Shown: piece by piece, positions 1 through 7,737 of the stretch | Layout of the letters: each line of letters starts with the position of its first letter | Numbering within the stretch: the stretch's first letter is position 1 | From: DATATV01 sp035551355 | GTDB lineage: Bacteria; Actinomycetota; Actinomycetes; Mycobacteriales; Pseudonocardiaceae | Reading direction: 5' to 3' | Length of the DNA: 47,831 nt | Assembly: GCA_035551355.1 (NCBI GenBank) | Contig: DASZNF010000028.1 | Coordinates: forward strand, 1-47,831 | Notes under the pieces: model-generated | The model's database searches: none | What the model was told of the DNA's origin: nothing | What the model saw: the letters and a program-made list of their open reading frames with translations, nothing else | Translations under genes and position numbers: made by a program

Positions 1-184
1 GGAAGGCTTTGATCGCGAGGTGGAGCAGGAGGGTGGAGTCTTTGCCGCCGGAGAACAGGATGGCGGGGCGGTCGAATTCGCCGGCGACTTCGCGGATGAT
101 GTGGATGGCTTCGGATTCCAGCGCGGCGAGATTGTCCACCGCCAATGCCGGCGAACTGGTCGGAGCGATCGTTTCCGCTGTCAT
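1..184 (-). CDS. cysD: Sulfate adenylyltransferase subunit 2 (CysD), partial
   Basis: Only the first 61 residues are in the window; the gene runs off the left edge. CysD is the small subunit of ATP sulfurylase and makes adenosine 5'-phosphosulfate (APS) from sulfate and ATP, normally with the GTPase subunit CysN. The visible part contains the PP-loop FSGGKDSTLLLHLA, the ATP-binding signature of this adenine-nucleotide alpha-hydrolase family. The ATG at 184 overlaps the cysH stop in an ATGA, so translation is probably coupled. It is the last visible gene of the minus-strand sulfate assimilation operon and supplies the substrate of the APS reductase just upstream. Confidence 0.93.
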   Translation of the reverse strand, partial: MTAETIAPTSSPALAVDNLAALESEAIHIIREVAGEFDRPAILFSGGKDSTLLLHLAIKAF

Positions 185-891
185 GCGTGCAACCCACATT
201 CGGTCTTGGCCCTGCCGGCCCATCGTCCACTGCGCGGATCCGTACCGGGCAACGGTTTCGCGGTGCACGGTGCGCATCCGATCGACGGATAACCCGCTGC
301 CACCAACGGATTCTCCAGAATTCCGTGTTCGGCGATGAAGTCGTTGAACTGCTCGTCCGACCACGCCGCGATGGGATTGATCTTCACCATCTGATTGCCC
401 TCGTCCCAGGTGACCAGGGGCGTGTTCGCGCGGGTCGGCGCGTCCACCCGGCGCACCCCGGTGACCCAGGCGTCGTATCCGGCCAGGGTTTGCTTGAGCG
501 GCGTCACCTTGCGCAGGAAGCAGCAGCGGTCCGGGTCGGTCTGGTTGAGCAGCCCGAACTCCGCCTCCTGATCGGCCACAGACTGCTCGGCCTTGGCCTC
601 CACGATGTTCAGTTCCGGGTACACGGTGGCCACCGCGTCCTTGGTGCCGATGGTTTCGGCGAAGTGGTAGCCGGTCTCCAGGAACAGTACGTCCACATCG
701 GACTTGGCCTTGGTGGCCAGATCGATCAGCACCGCGTCCTGCATGTTCGACGCGACGATCCACCGGTCGCCGAACGTGGCCGCGGTCCAGGCGAGCACCT
801 CCTCGGTACTGGCCTGCGCCAGCTCGGCCCCGGCCCGCTCCGCGATGGCCCGCAGGTCCTCTCGCGTGCGCGCCGCCGTCTCAGCAGTCAC
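181..891 (-). CDS. cysH: Assimilatory APS reductase (CysH family)
   Basis: Reduces APS to sulfite and AMP using thioredoxin. The 236-residue product has two cysteine pairs, DRCCFLRK and GCAPCTAK. In this family such pairs bind a [4Fe-4S] cluster and mark APS rather than PAPS reductases. The C-terminal ECGLHA carries the catalytic cysteine. I place the start at the GTG at 889-891: it gives VTAETAARTRED, has a GGAAGGAG ribosome binding site just upstream, and overlaps the stop of the preceding zinc-ribbon gene as GTGA. An in-frame ATG exists at 963 but would run through most of the upstream small gene. The stop overlaps cysD by ATGA. The position between sulfite reductase and cysD fits the pathway exactly. 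Confidence 0.95.
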   Translation of the reverse strand: MTAETAARTREDLRAIAERAGAELAQASTEEVLAWTAATFGDRWIVASNMQDAVLIDLATKAKSDVDVLFLETGYHFAETIGTKDAVATVYPELNIVEAKAEQSVADQEAEFGLLNQTDPDRCCFLRKVTPLKQTLAGYDAWVTGVRRVDAPTRANTPLVTWDEGNQMVKINPIAAWSDEQFNDFIAEHGILENPLVAAGYPSIGCAPCTAKPLPGTDPRSGRWAGRAKTECGLHA

Positions 892-1043
892 CGCGCCACT
901 CCTTCCACCAGCAATCCCACGAGCTTCACCGTGAACACCCGGCGACAGGCCGTGCACAGCCACGCGCCACTGGGCTCGGGCTGCGGCCGCAGATCCTCGT
1001 CACCGCAGTACGGACAACACGACACGGTCGCGCGCTCACTCAT
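888..1043 (-). CDS. Small zinc-ribbon protein between sulfite reductase and APS reductase
   Basis: A 51-residue protein missed by usual length cut-offs. It begins MSERATVSCCPYCGDEDLRP and has two cysteine pairs, CCPYCG (about residues 9-13) and CTAC (about 30-33), the CxxC...CxxC arrangement of a zinc ribbon. The downstream end VEGVAR overlaps the cysH start as GTGA, and the gene begins about 55 bases after the sulfite reductase stop. It is therefore embedded in the operon and translationally coupled to cysH. Small proteins in this slot of actinobacterial sulfur operons are known, as I recall, but I do not know a demonstrated function. A metal or cluster-related accessory role for CysH or Sir is only a guess. 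Confidence 0.75.
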   Translation of the reverse strand: MSERATVSCCPYCGDEDLRPQPEPSGAWLCTACRRVFTVKLVGLLVEGVAR

Positions 1044-1097
1044 GAACACCCTCCCCGCGCCACCTGTGCGGTCCCTGTTCGCTACCTGTGTACCGGT

Positions 1098-2810
1098 TCA
1101 TCGCAACTGGGCTTCCTCGGCCCGGGCGACCCATTGCGCGAACCGTTCGTCGGTCTCCCGGTCAGTGACGTAATTGCGCACGACCCGTTCCACGTAGTCG
1201 ACAAGATCGGTGCCGGTCACCTTGTGACCCCGCAGTTTCCGGCCGAAACCAGTGTCCAGGCCCAATCCGCCGCCCAGGTGCACCTGGAATCCCTCGACCT
1301 GCTGGCCTTCGGAATTCGTGACGATCTGACCCTTCAAACCGATGTCCGCGGTCTGGATCCGGGCACAGGAATTGGGGCAGCCGTTGAGGTGGACGCTTAC
1401 CGGATTCTTAATCCCGGCCTGCACATCGGCCAGCCGTTCCTCCAGTTCGGCGACCAGCCGCGCGGCCCGCTTCTTGGTCTCCACAATGGCCAGCTTGCAG
1501 AACTCGATGCCGGTGCAAGCCATCACACCGCGCCGCCAGGGCGAGGGCTCCGGTTGCAGGCCCAGCTTGGTCAGCTCGGCGGACAACCCGGCCACCTCGG
1601 CCTCGGGCACGTCCAGCACCACCAGCTTCTGCAACGGGGTCAACCGCACCCGGTTGGAACCAGCTCGCTGCGCGGCTTTGGCCACCTCGACCAGAGTCGA
1701 GCCGGACACCCGGCCTGCGATCGGCGCGACGCCGACGTAGAAGTTGCCGTCCTTCTGCCGGTGCACGCCGATGTGATCGCGCTGCTGCGCGGGCACTTCC
1801 GGTGCGGGGCCGTCGATCAGCGGCCGCTTGAGGTACTCGTTCTCCAGCACCTCGCGGAACTTCTCCGGGCCCCAGTCGGCGACCAGGAACTTGATCCGCG
1901 CGCGGTGCCGCAGCCGCCGGTACCCGTAGTCGCGGAAGAGGCCGACCACCCCGGCCCACACGTCGGGCACCTCGTCCAACGGCACCCAGGCGCCCAGCCG
2001 CTGGCCGAACTTGGGGTTGGTGGACAGTCCGCCGCCGACCCACAGATCCAGGCCGGGCCCGTGCTCGGGGTGGTTCACCCCGACGAAGGCCACATCGTGG
2101 ATCTCGTGCGTCACATCGGGCAGGCCGGAGATCGCGGTCTTGAACTTGCGCGGCAGGTTGGCGAACTGGCGATCGCCGAGGAAGCGGCGGCGGATCTCCT
2201 CGATCGCCGGGCTGGCGTCGAGCACCTCGTCCTCGGCGATGCCGGCCACCGGCGAACCCAGGATCACCCGGGGGCAGTCGCCGCAGGCCTCCATGGTGGT
2301 CAACCCGGCGTCCTCCAGCCGCTGCCAGATCGTCGGCACGTCCTCCACCCGGATCCAGTGGTACTGGATGTTCTGCCGGTCGGTGATGTCCGCGGTGTCC
2401 CGCGCGTAGGTCTGGGAGATCTCGCCCAGCAGCGCGAGCTGTTCGGTGGTCAGCGCACCGCCGTCGACGCGCACCCGCATCATGAAGTACTCGTCGTCCA
2501 GTTCCTCGGGCTCCAGCACCGCGGTACGGCCGCCGTCGATCCCGGGCTTGCGCTGGGTGTACAGGCCCAGCCAGCGGAACCGGCCACGCAGGTCGGCCGG
2601 GTCGATCGAGGCGAACCCGCCGTGCGCGTAGACGTTGACGATGCGGTCGCGGACGTTGAGCGGGTGGTCGTCTTTCTTGGACCGCTCGTTGGGATTGAGC
2701 GGTTCGCGGTAGCCAAGTGCCCACTGGCCTTCGCCGCGTCGGGCGTGGGCCCGCTTCGGAGCACTACGGGGTGCACTCCGGGTGGTGGGCTCACTCGTCG
2801 GCGGTACCAC
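1098..2810 (-). CDS. sir: Ferredoxin-type sulfite reductase (NirA/SirA family)
   Basis: A 570-residue siroheme [4Fe-4S] enzyme reducing sulfite to sulfide with ferredoxin as electron donor. The cluster and siroheme ligands are visible as CTGIEFCK (C-x5-C, encoded near 1505-1530) and NGCPNSCAR (C-x3-C, encoded near 1363-1388). The two ferredoxin-like half-domains and repeated nitrite/sulfite reductase blocks (for example RQNIQYHW and CGDCPRVI) are present. The start is the GTG at 2810, preceded by GGAGGA with good spacing. About 40 N-terminal residues are basic, Ser/Pro-rich and probably flexible. The gene is first in the operon, behind a leader peptide and hairpin. Nitrite reductase is the alternative reading for this family; cysH and cysD downstream favour sulfite. 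Confidence 0.93.
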   Translation of the reverse strand: MVPPTSEPTTRSAPRSAPKRAHARRGEGQWALGYREPLNPNERSKKDDHPLNVRDRIVNVYAHGGFASIDPADLRGRFRWLGLYTQRKPGIDGGRTAVLEPEELDDEYFMMRVRVDGGALTTEQLALLGEISQTYARDTADITDRQNIQYHWIRVEDVPTIWQRLEDAGLTTMEACGDCPRVILGSPVAGIAEDEVLDASPAIEEIRRRFLGDRQFANLPRKFKTAISGLPDVTHEIHDVAFVGVNHPEHGPGLDLWVGGGLSTNPKFGQRLGAWVPLDEVPDVWAGVVGLFRDYGYRRLRHRARIKFLVADWGPEKFREVLENEYLKRPLIDGPAPEVPAQQRDHIGVHRQKDGNFYVGVAPIAGRVSGSTLVEVAKAAQRAGSNRVRLTPLQKLVVLDVPEAEVAGLSAELTKLGLQPEPSPWRRGVMACTGIEFCKLAIVETKKRAARLVAELEERLADVQAGIKNPVSVHLNGCPNSCARIQTADIGLKGQIVTNSEGQQVEGFQVHLGGGLGLDTGFGRKLRGHKVTGTDLVDYVERVVRNYVTDRETDERFAQWVARAEEAQLR

Positions 2811-2845
2811 GGCGTCCTCCGGTGGTTGGGGCGCCGGACGGCCGG

Positions 2846-2875
2846 TGAAGTCCCCCTAGCGCGGGGGAATCTTCA
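2846..2875 (-). promoter_or_regulatory. Hairpin between leader peptide and sulfite reductase (candidate attenuator)
   Basis: Inverted repeat with outer arms TGAAG/CTTCA and inner arms TCCCCC/GGGGGA, separated by a two-base AT bulge on one side, with a six-base loop. It lies after the leader peptide stop and about 35 bases before the sir start. There is no U-run, so it could act as a Rho-type or translational attenuator rather than a classic terminator. The structure is read directly; its regulatory role is inferred from the position. Confidence 0.5.
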
Positions 2876-2920
2876 AAGTCGGCACGTCCCGCGCCGGCTT
2901 GAGAGACAGCTCGACAGCGG

Positions 2921-3007
2921 TTAGCGCCTGTGTCGGCACATTGCGCTGGAGACACGACGGAAGTCGACGTGGCGGCGGGCCACCAGACGTACTTCGGTCG
3001 CAGACAT
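2921..3007 (-). CDS. Cysteine-type leader peptide upstream of sulfite reductase
   Basis: A 28-codon ORF starting MSATEVRLVARR and continuing RRHVDFRRVSSAMC, then a short basic tail and TAA. The RRHVD..RVSSAxC pattern is the hallmark of short 'putative leader peptides' often found ahead of sulfur and cysteine genes in high-GC actinobacteria. No clear Shine-Dalgarno precedes the ATG. It lies 110 bases upstream of sir on the same strand, with a hairpin between them. A single Cys codon near the end suggests that ribosome stalling at low cysteinyl-tRNA could alter folding downstream. Identification rests on pattern recall plus position. Confidence 0.72.
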   Translation of the reverse strand: MSATEVRLVARRHVDFRRVSSAMCRHRR

Positions 3008-3105
3008 GTTTGCCAGCGTGCCATGCGACCTGGGCAGGGTCCACCGCCATCCGCATCGTGGGACAGGCGTCACGCTCCCGTCCCGGTGGAGTAGAGGGGG
3101 CGGTG

Positions 3106-4335
3106 ATGGACACTGGTGCGGTGCCCTCCGCCCTGCCCACCGGTGACCCGGCGCCCGCCGACGGCGCCCTGCCCCAGGCCGCCCTCGACGGCCTGGGCAA
3201 CCGCCCGTTCGGCGTCTACGTGCACGTGCCGTTCTGCGTGACTCGGTGCGGCTACTGCGATTTCAACACCTACACCCCGGGTGAGCTGGACGGCTCGGCC
3301 TCACCGAAATCCTGGCTGGCCGGGCTGCGCGCGGAGCTGTCACTGGCCGCCCGGGTGCTGGACCGCCCGCTCGCCGCGGACACCGTGTTCGTCGGCGGCG
3401 GGACGCCGTCGCTGCTGGGCGCCGAGGGCCTGACCGAGGTGCTGGACGTGGTGCGCGACACGTTCGGGCTGGCCTCGGGCGCGGAGGTGACCACCGAGTC
3501 CAATCCCGAGTCGACCTCGCCGGAGTTCTTCGCCGGCATCCGCGCGGCCGGCTACACCCGGGTGTCCCTTGGCATGCAGTCGGCCGCGCCGCACGTGCTG
3601 GCCGTGCTGGACCGCAGGCACACCCCGGGTAGAGCGGTGGCCGCGGCCGGTGAGGCCCGGGCGGCCGGGTTCGAGCACGTCAGCCTGGACATGATCTACG
3701 GCACCCCGGGCGAGGAACCGGCCGATCTGCGTGCCACCGTGGACGCGGTGCTGGCCGCGGGCGTGGACCACGTGTCGGCCTACGCGCTGATCGTGGAGGA
3801 AGGCACCGCGCTGCACCGGCGCATCGCCCGCGGTGAACTGCCCATGCCCGACGACGACCGGCTGGCCGAGTACTACGAGCGCATCGACGAGGCGTTCACC
3901 GCCGCGGGCCTGCGCTGGTACGAGGTGTCCAACTGGGCCATCGACGCGGGTGCCCGGTGCAGGCACAACATGGGCTACTGGCTGGGCGGCGACTGGTGGG
4001 GCGCCGGGCCCGGCGCGCACAGCCATGTCGGCGGGGTGCGCTGGTGGAACGTGAAGCACCCGGCCCGCTACGCCGGACTGCTGGCCGAGGGCACCTCCCC
4101 GGCGGCGGGCCGGGAAACGCTCACCGTGGACGACCGCAGGCTGGAACGGGTGCTGCTGGAGCTGCGGCTGTCCGACGGCCTGGCGCTGGACGCGCTGGAG
4201 GGCACTGCCTCGGCGCAGGCGCGCGGAGCGGTGGCCGACGGGCTGCTGGACGCCACGGCGCTGGCGACCGGCCGCTGCGTGCTCACCCGCAGGGGCCGGT
4301 TGCTGGCGGACGCGGTGGTCAGACGGCTGACCTGA
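3106..4335 (+). CDS. hemW: Radical SAM haem chaperone HemW (HemN-like)
   Basis: A 409-residue radical SAM protein. The cluster motif CVTRCGYCDF (C-x3-C-x2-C) follows VHVPF, and the glycine-rich FVGGGTPSLL, typical of HemW/HemN, comes next. HemW binds and delivers haem; it was formerly annotated as oxygen-independent coproporphyrinogen III oxidase, and it lacks the N-terminal extension of true HemN. The start is taken as the ATG at 3106 after AGAGGGGG; a GTG at 3103 is equally possible. It is divergent from the sulfite reductase operon and precedes hrcA, the same order I recall in mycobacteria. The C-terminal region reads through a small winged-helix-like HemN_C segment. Confidence 0.92.
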   Translation: MDTGAVPSALPTGDPAPADGALPQAALDGLGNRPFGVYVHVPFCVTRCGYCDFNTYTPGELDGSASPKSWLAGLRAELSLAARVLDRPLAADTVFVGGGTPSLLGAEGLTEVLDVVRDTFGLASGAEVTTESNPESTSPEFFAGIRAAGYTRVSLGMQSAAPHVLAVLDRRHTPGRAVAAAGEARAAGFEHVSLDMIYGTPGEEPADLRATVDAVLAAGVDHVSAYALIVEEGTALHRRIARGELPMPDDDRLAEYYERIDEAFTAAGLRWYEVSNWAIDAGARCRHNMGYWLGGDWWGAGPGAHSHVGGVRWWNVKHPARYAGLLAEGTSPAAGRETLTVDDRRLERVLLELRLSDGLALDALEGTASAQARGAVADGLLDATALATGRCVLTRRGRLLADAVVRRLT

Positions 4336-4354
4336 GCCCGCTTGACGCACGTCC

Positions 4355-4379
4355 CCCGGACGACGGCACGATCGTCGGG
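4355..4379 (+). terminator. Possible hairpin terminator after hemW
   Basis: Imperfect inverted repeat CCCGGACGA/TCGTCGGG with one bulged base, about 20 bases after the hemW stop and just before the hrcA promoter. It has no T-run. It may equally be part of hrcA control. Confidence 0.3.
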
Positions 4380-4389
4380 CAAGGCTCCG

Positions 4390-4395
4390 TAAACT
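4390..4395 (+). promoter_or_regulatory. -10 element for hrcA
   Basis: TAAACT fits the TANNNT -10 consensus of vegetative actinobacterial promoters. It would start transcription near 4401, about 35 bases ahead of hrcA. I looked for a CIRCE operator (TTAGCACTC-N9-GAGTGCTAA) and did not find one here. Confidence 0.5.
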
Positions 4396-4435
4396 TGATG
4401 TGAGAAGGATCGCCGGCCCGACGTTGGAGGTGCAC

Positions 4436-5458
4436 GTGAACGCGGATGAACGCCGGTTCGAGGTGTTGCGCGCGATCGTCGCCGACTACGTGTCCAACCA
4501 CGAACCGGTCGGTTCGAAGGCGATCGTCGACCGGCACAACCTCGGGGTGTCCAGCGCCACAGTCCGCAATGATATGGCCGCGCTGGAGGAGGAGGGCTAC
4601 ATCGCCCAGCCGCACACCAGCGCCGGCCGGGTCCCCACGGACAAGGGCTACCGGCTGTTCGTCGACCGGCTCTCCGAGGTCAAGCCGATGTCGGTGGCCG
4701 AGCGCCGGGCCATCGAGTCGTTCATCGGCGGCGCACTGGACCTCGACGACGTGCTGCGGCGCAGCGTGCGGCTGCTCGCGCAGCTCACCCGACAGGTCGC
4801 CATCGTGCAGTACCCGACGCTGAGCAAATCCACCGTCCGGCATGTCGAGGTGGTGCTGCTCACGCCGGCCCGGCTGATGCTGGTGCTGATCACCGACACC
4901 GGCCGGGTGGACCAGCGGATCGTGGAACTGGGCGACGTGGTCACCGACGACGCGGTGGGCCGGTTGCGTACAGTGCTCAACTCGACCATGGTCGGCGAGC
5001 GCCTCACCGACGCCACCAGCAAGGTCGCCGAACTGCCCGAGCAGGCGCCCACCGACATGCGCGACCTGATGACCCGGGTGTGCTCGGTGCTCATCGAGTC
5101 GCTGGTCGAGCATCCGGAGGAGCGGCTGGTACTGGGCGGCACGGCCAACCTGACCCGCAGCGTCGCCGACTTCCCGGGGTCGCTGCGTCAGGTGCTGGAG
5201 GCATTGGAAGAACAAGTGGTGGTACTCAAGCTGCTCGCGGTGTCACGGGATGCCGGTACCGTCACGGTGCGCATCGGTGAGGAGAATGAGGCTCAGGAGA
5301 TGCGCAGCACCTCGGTGGTGTCGGTCGGCTACGGCACCGGTGCCACCATGCTCGGCGGCATGGGTGTGGTCGGACCGACCCGGATGGACTATCCGGGAAC
5401 GATCGCCGCGGTGCGGGCCGTTGCCCATTACGTGGGGGACATCCTCGCCGGCGAATAG
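4436..5458 (+). CDS. hrcA: Heat-inducible transcription repressor HrcA
   Basis: A 340-residue repressor, the usual family length. The N-terminal winged helix is clear (LGVSSATVRNDMAALEEEGY followed by PHTSAGRVPTDKGYR). The central and C-terminal GAF-like dimerisation region ends in IGEENE and SVGYGTGATMLGGMGVVGPTRMDYP, the conserved end of HrcA. The GTG at 4436 has GGAGG five bases upstream. HrcA represses chaperone genes by binding CIRCE operators and responds to GroEL capacity. It is followed 81 bases later by dnaJ, the hrcA-dnaJ2 pairing seen across actinobacteria. Confidence 0.96.
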   Translation: MNADERRFEVLRAIVADYVSNHEPVGSKAIVDRHNLGVSSATVRNDMAALEEEGYIAQPHTSAGRVPTDKGYRLFVDRLSEVKPMSVAERRAIESFIGGALDLDDVLRRSVRLLAQLTRQVAIVQYPTLSKSTVRHVEVVLLTPARLMLVLITDTGRVDQRIVELGDVVTDDAVGRLRTVLNSTMVGERLTDATSKVAELPEQAPTDMRDLMTRVCSVLIESLVEHPEERLVLGGTANLTRSVADFPGSLRQVLEALEEQVVVLKLLAVSRDAGTVTVRIGEENEAQEMRSTSVVSVGYGTGATMLGGMGVVGPTRMDYPGTIAAVRAVAHYVGDILAGE

Positions 5459-5539
5459 GCCGGCGGGCAGGACTTTGCAAGGACGAACGACAGCGGACCG
5501 CGGTCGGCGCGGCCAGCCGCGGCTGGAGGACGGGACACT

Positions 5540-6706
5540 GTGGCGAGGGACTACTACGGCACGCTCGGGGTGGAACGGGACGCGACACCCGAGCAGATCA
5601 AGCGTGCCTACCGGAAACTGGCCCGGGAACTGCACCCCGACGTCAATCCGGATGCCGGCGCGCAGCAGAAATTCAAGGACGTGACCGCGGCCTACGAGGT
5701 GCTCTCCGACCCTCGCAAGCGACAGATGGTCGACCTCGGCGGTGACCCGCTGAGCACCGGTGGCGGCAACGGCGGAGGCGGCGGCCGCGATCCGTTCGCA
5801 GGCTTCGGCCTCGGCGACATCATGGACGCGTTCTTCGGCGCGGCCGGCGGGGGTGGTGGTGCCACCCGTGGCCCGCGCAGCCGGGTGCAGGCCGGTTCGG
5901 ACGCGCTGATCCGGCTGACACTGAGCCTGGAGGAGTGCGCCACCGGGGTCAGCCGGGAGCTGACCGTGGACACCGCGATCCTGTGCGAGCTGTGCTCGGG
6001 TGACGGCACCCGGGAGGGCACCACCACCCAGGTCTGCGATACCTGCGGCGGTCGCGGCGAGATCCAGTCGGTGCAGCGTTCGTTCCTCGGCCAGGTGGTC
6101 ACCGCCCGACCGTGCCCGACCTGCCACGGCTTCGGCGAGGTCATCCCCGACCCGTGCCCCCGCTGCGGCGGCGACGGCCGGGTGCGGGCCCGGCGCACCA
6201 TCACGGTCAAGGTGCCCGCGGGCGTGGCCGACGGGGTGCGCGTGCGGCACGCGGGCCAGGGCGAGGTCGGCCCCGGCGGCGGCCCGGCCGGCGACCTGTA
6301 CGTCGAGGTGGAGGAACTGCCGCACCCGACGTTCGAGCGCGACGGTGCCGACCTGCACTGCACGGTCCGGGTGCCGATGACCGCGGCCGCGCTGGGCGCG
6401 GTGCTGCCGCTGGACACCCTGGACGGCTCGGAGGAGCTGGAGATCGATCCGGGCACCCAGCCCAACACCGAACTGGTGCTCACCGGTCGCGGCCTGCCCC
6501 GGCTGCGGTCCTCCGGGCGCATCGACGGCCGCGGCGACCTGCACGTCCACCTGGACGTGGACATCCCGACCAAGCTGGACGTCCGGCAGACCGAGCTGCT
6601 GCGCGAGCTGGCCGACCTACGCGGCGAGGAGCAGCCGGAGCTGGCCACCAATGGCCGCGGCAACGGCGGTCTGTTCTCCCGGTTGCGGTCCCGGCACACC
6701 CGGTGA
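5540..6706 (+). CDS. dnaJ: Chaperone protein DnaJ (type I, DnaJ2-like)
   Basis: A 388-residue co-chaperone that stimulates DnaK ATPase activity. The J domain occupies the first 70 residues, with HPD at 32-34. A Gly-rich segment follows (about 72-115), then four CxxCxGxG zinc-finger repeats (CELCSGDGT, CDTCGGRG, CPTCHGFG, CPRCGGDG) and the two C-terminal substrate-binding beta domains. The GTG start has GGAGGA nine bases upstream. It lies in an apparent hrcA-dnaJ-rsmE operon. There is no dnaK or grpE nearby, so this is the second dnaJ copy of actinobacteria rather than the dnaK-operon one. Confidence 0.95.
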   Translation: MARDYYGTLGVERDATPEQIKRAYRKLARELHPDVNPDAGAQQKFKDVTAAYEVLSDPRKRQMVDLGGDPLSTGGGNGGGGGRDPFAGFGLGDIMDAFFGAAGGGGGATRGPRSRVQAGSDALIRLTLSLEECATGVSRELTVDTAILCELCSGDGTREGTTTQVCDTCGGRGEIQSVQRSFLGQVVTARPCPTCHGFGEVIPDPCPRCGGDGRVRARRTITVKVPAGVADGVRVRHAGQGEVGPGGGPAGDLYVEVEELPHPTFERDGADLHCTVRVPMTAAALGAVLPLDTLDGSEELEIDPGTQPNTELVLTGRGLPRLRSSGRIDGRGDLHVHLDVDIPTKLDVRQTELLRELADLRGEEQPELATNGRGNGGLFSRLRSRHTR

Positions 6707-6713
6707 CGGCTGG

Positions 6714-7454
6714 ATGAGCACGCTGCCGGTTTTTCTGGTCGACCGGCTGCCCGCGGCGGGTGGACAGACCGTGCTGGACGGTCCGGAAGGCAGGCACGCC
6801 GCCACTGTGCGCAGGCTGCGCCCCGGTGAGCAACTGGTGCTCTCCGACGGCAGCGGCGGTCTGGCCCGCTGCGAGGTGACCGCGGCCGAACGGGACCTGG
6901 TCCGGCTGAGCGTGGCCGAGCGCTGGGCCGAGCCCGCCGCGCAACCGCGCGTGGTGCTGGCCCAGGCGCTGGTGAAGGGCGAGCGCGGGGAACTGGCCGT
7001 GGAACTGGCCACCGAGGCCGGGGTGGACGAGGTGCTGCCCTGGCGCGCTTCCCGGTGCGTGGCGCGCTGGGAAGACGGCCCGCGTGGCGCCAAGGCGCTC
7101 AACCGTTGGCGGGGCACGGTGCGGGAGGCGGCCAAGCAGGCCCGCCGGGCCTGGTGCCCCGAGGTGAGCGCGCCGGTGAGCACGGCGCGCCTGGCCGACC
7201 GGGTGCGCGACAGCGCGATCGCGTTGGTACTGCACGAATCCGCCGACAAAGGACTGGCGGAGCTCACCCTGCCCGAGTCCGGTGACCTGCTGATCGTGGT
7301 CGGCCCTGAGGGCGGGATCACAGACGCGGAACTGGACCAGTTGTCCGCCGCGGGCGCCGTCCCGGTTCGGTTGGGGAAGTCCGTTTTGCGCGCTTCGACC
7401 GCGGCTGCGGTCGCTTTGGGGGCACTGGGTGCGCTGACGCGGCGTTGGTCGTGA
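6714..7454 (+). CDS. rsmE: 16S rRNA (uracil-1498 N3)-methyltransferase RsmE
   Basis: A 246-residue SPOUT-class methyltransferase modifying U1498 of 16S rRNA. The N-terminal PUA-like domain starts MSTLPVFLVDRL. The C-terminal knot region has IVVGPEGGITDAEL and LGKSVLRASTAAAVAL, the RsmE forms of the SAM-binding loops (usually LG..ILR.ETA). It begins seven bases after the dnaJ stop and lacks a strong ribosome binding site, suggesting translational coupling. It is the last gene of this heat-shock cluster, followed by a 280-base region with two hairpins. Confidence 0.93.
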   Translation: MSTLPVFLVDRLPAAGGQTVLDGPEGRHAATVRRLRPGEQLVLSDGSGGLARCEVTAAERDLVRLSVAERWAEPAAQPRVVLAQALVKGERGELAVELATEAGVDEVLPWRASRCVARWEDGPRGAKALNRWRGTVREAAKQARRAWCPEVSAPVSTARLADRVRDSAIALVLHESADKGLAELTLPESGDLLIVVGPEGGITDAELDQLSAAGAVPVRLGKSVLRASTAAAVALGALGALTRRWS

Positions 7455-7565
7455 GTGTGGGCAGCGCCACCTTCGGCCGTTCGGCCGGTGTGCTCAGCGC
7501 ATATCGGGGAAACACCGGTCAAGCCGGTGGCGCGAGGCCGGGTTCACGAGCTAACCTCTGTCGCG

Positions 7566-7703
7566 ATGGGGCTGTTCGCCAGCGCGAGTTTCCTGCTGGA
7601 CGGACAAATCCACTCAGGCCCGCCGGACACCTCCCCCCTCGGTCCGGCGCCTGCTGCGTCGCGGTGGAGTGACCCCCAGACTTCACCGCGACGCAGCCCC
7701 TAA
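7566..7703 (+). CDS. Possible small leaderless ORF ahead of the HIT gene
   Basis: A 45-codon ORF starting MGLFASASFLLDGQIHSG. A TAACCT -10-like hexamer sits eight bases before the ATG, as in leaderless promoters elsewhere in this window. The 3' half encodes a Pro/Ser/Arg-rich, low-complexity tail and overlaps two strong hairpins (7621-7649 and 7653-7697), so coding there may be accidental. It could be a leader ORF, a small RNA or nothing. No family is recognised. Confidence 0.25.
   Translation: MGLFASASFLLDGQIHSGPPDTSPLGPAPAASRWSDPQTSPRRSP
7621..7697 (+). terminator. Two adjacent hairpins between rsmE and the HIT gene
   Basis: The first hairpin has arms CGCCGGAC/GTCCGGCG (7621-7628 and 7642-7649). 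The second has a perfect 14-base arm GCTGCGTCGCGGTG (7653-7666) with its complement at 7684-7697, extended inward by four more pairs including one G-U to a nine-base loop. There is no T-run. The second is strong enough to be a transcription stop before the HIT promoter at 7725, which is my reading. Confidence 0.5.
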
Positions 7704-7724
7704 CCGGGGTCGTGGCCAGCCCGC

Positions 7725-7730
7725 TAGCCT
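7725..7730 (+). promoter_or_regulatory. -10 element of leaderless HIT gene
   Basis: TAGCCT followed by exactly seven bases and the ATG at 7738. There is no Shine-Dalgarno. This is the classic geometry of an actinobacterial leaderless transcript. Confidence 0.55.
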
Positions 7731-7737
7731 GCCTGCC

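Noticed and set aside
1134..2924. Long plus-strand ORF of 596 codons opposite sulfite reductase
   Set aside because: It is the antisense shadow of a clear siroheme reductase in GC-rich DNA, with no motif and unnatural composition.
4336..4435. CIRCE operator before hrcA
   Set aside because: No TTAGCACTC-N9-GAGTGCTAA or close variant is present; only a hairpin and a -10 were seen.
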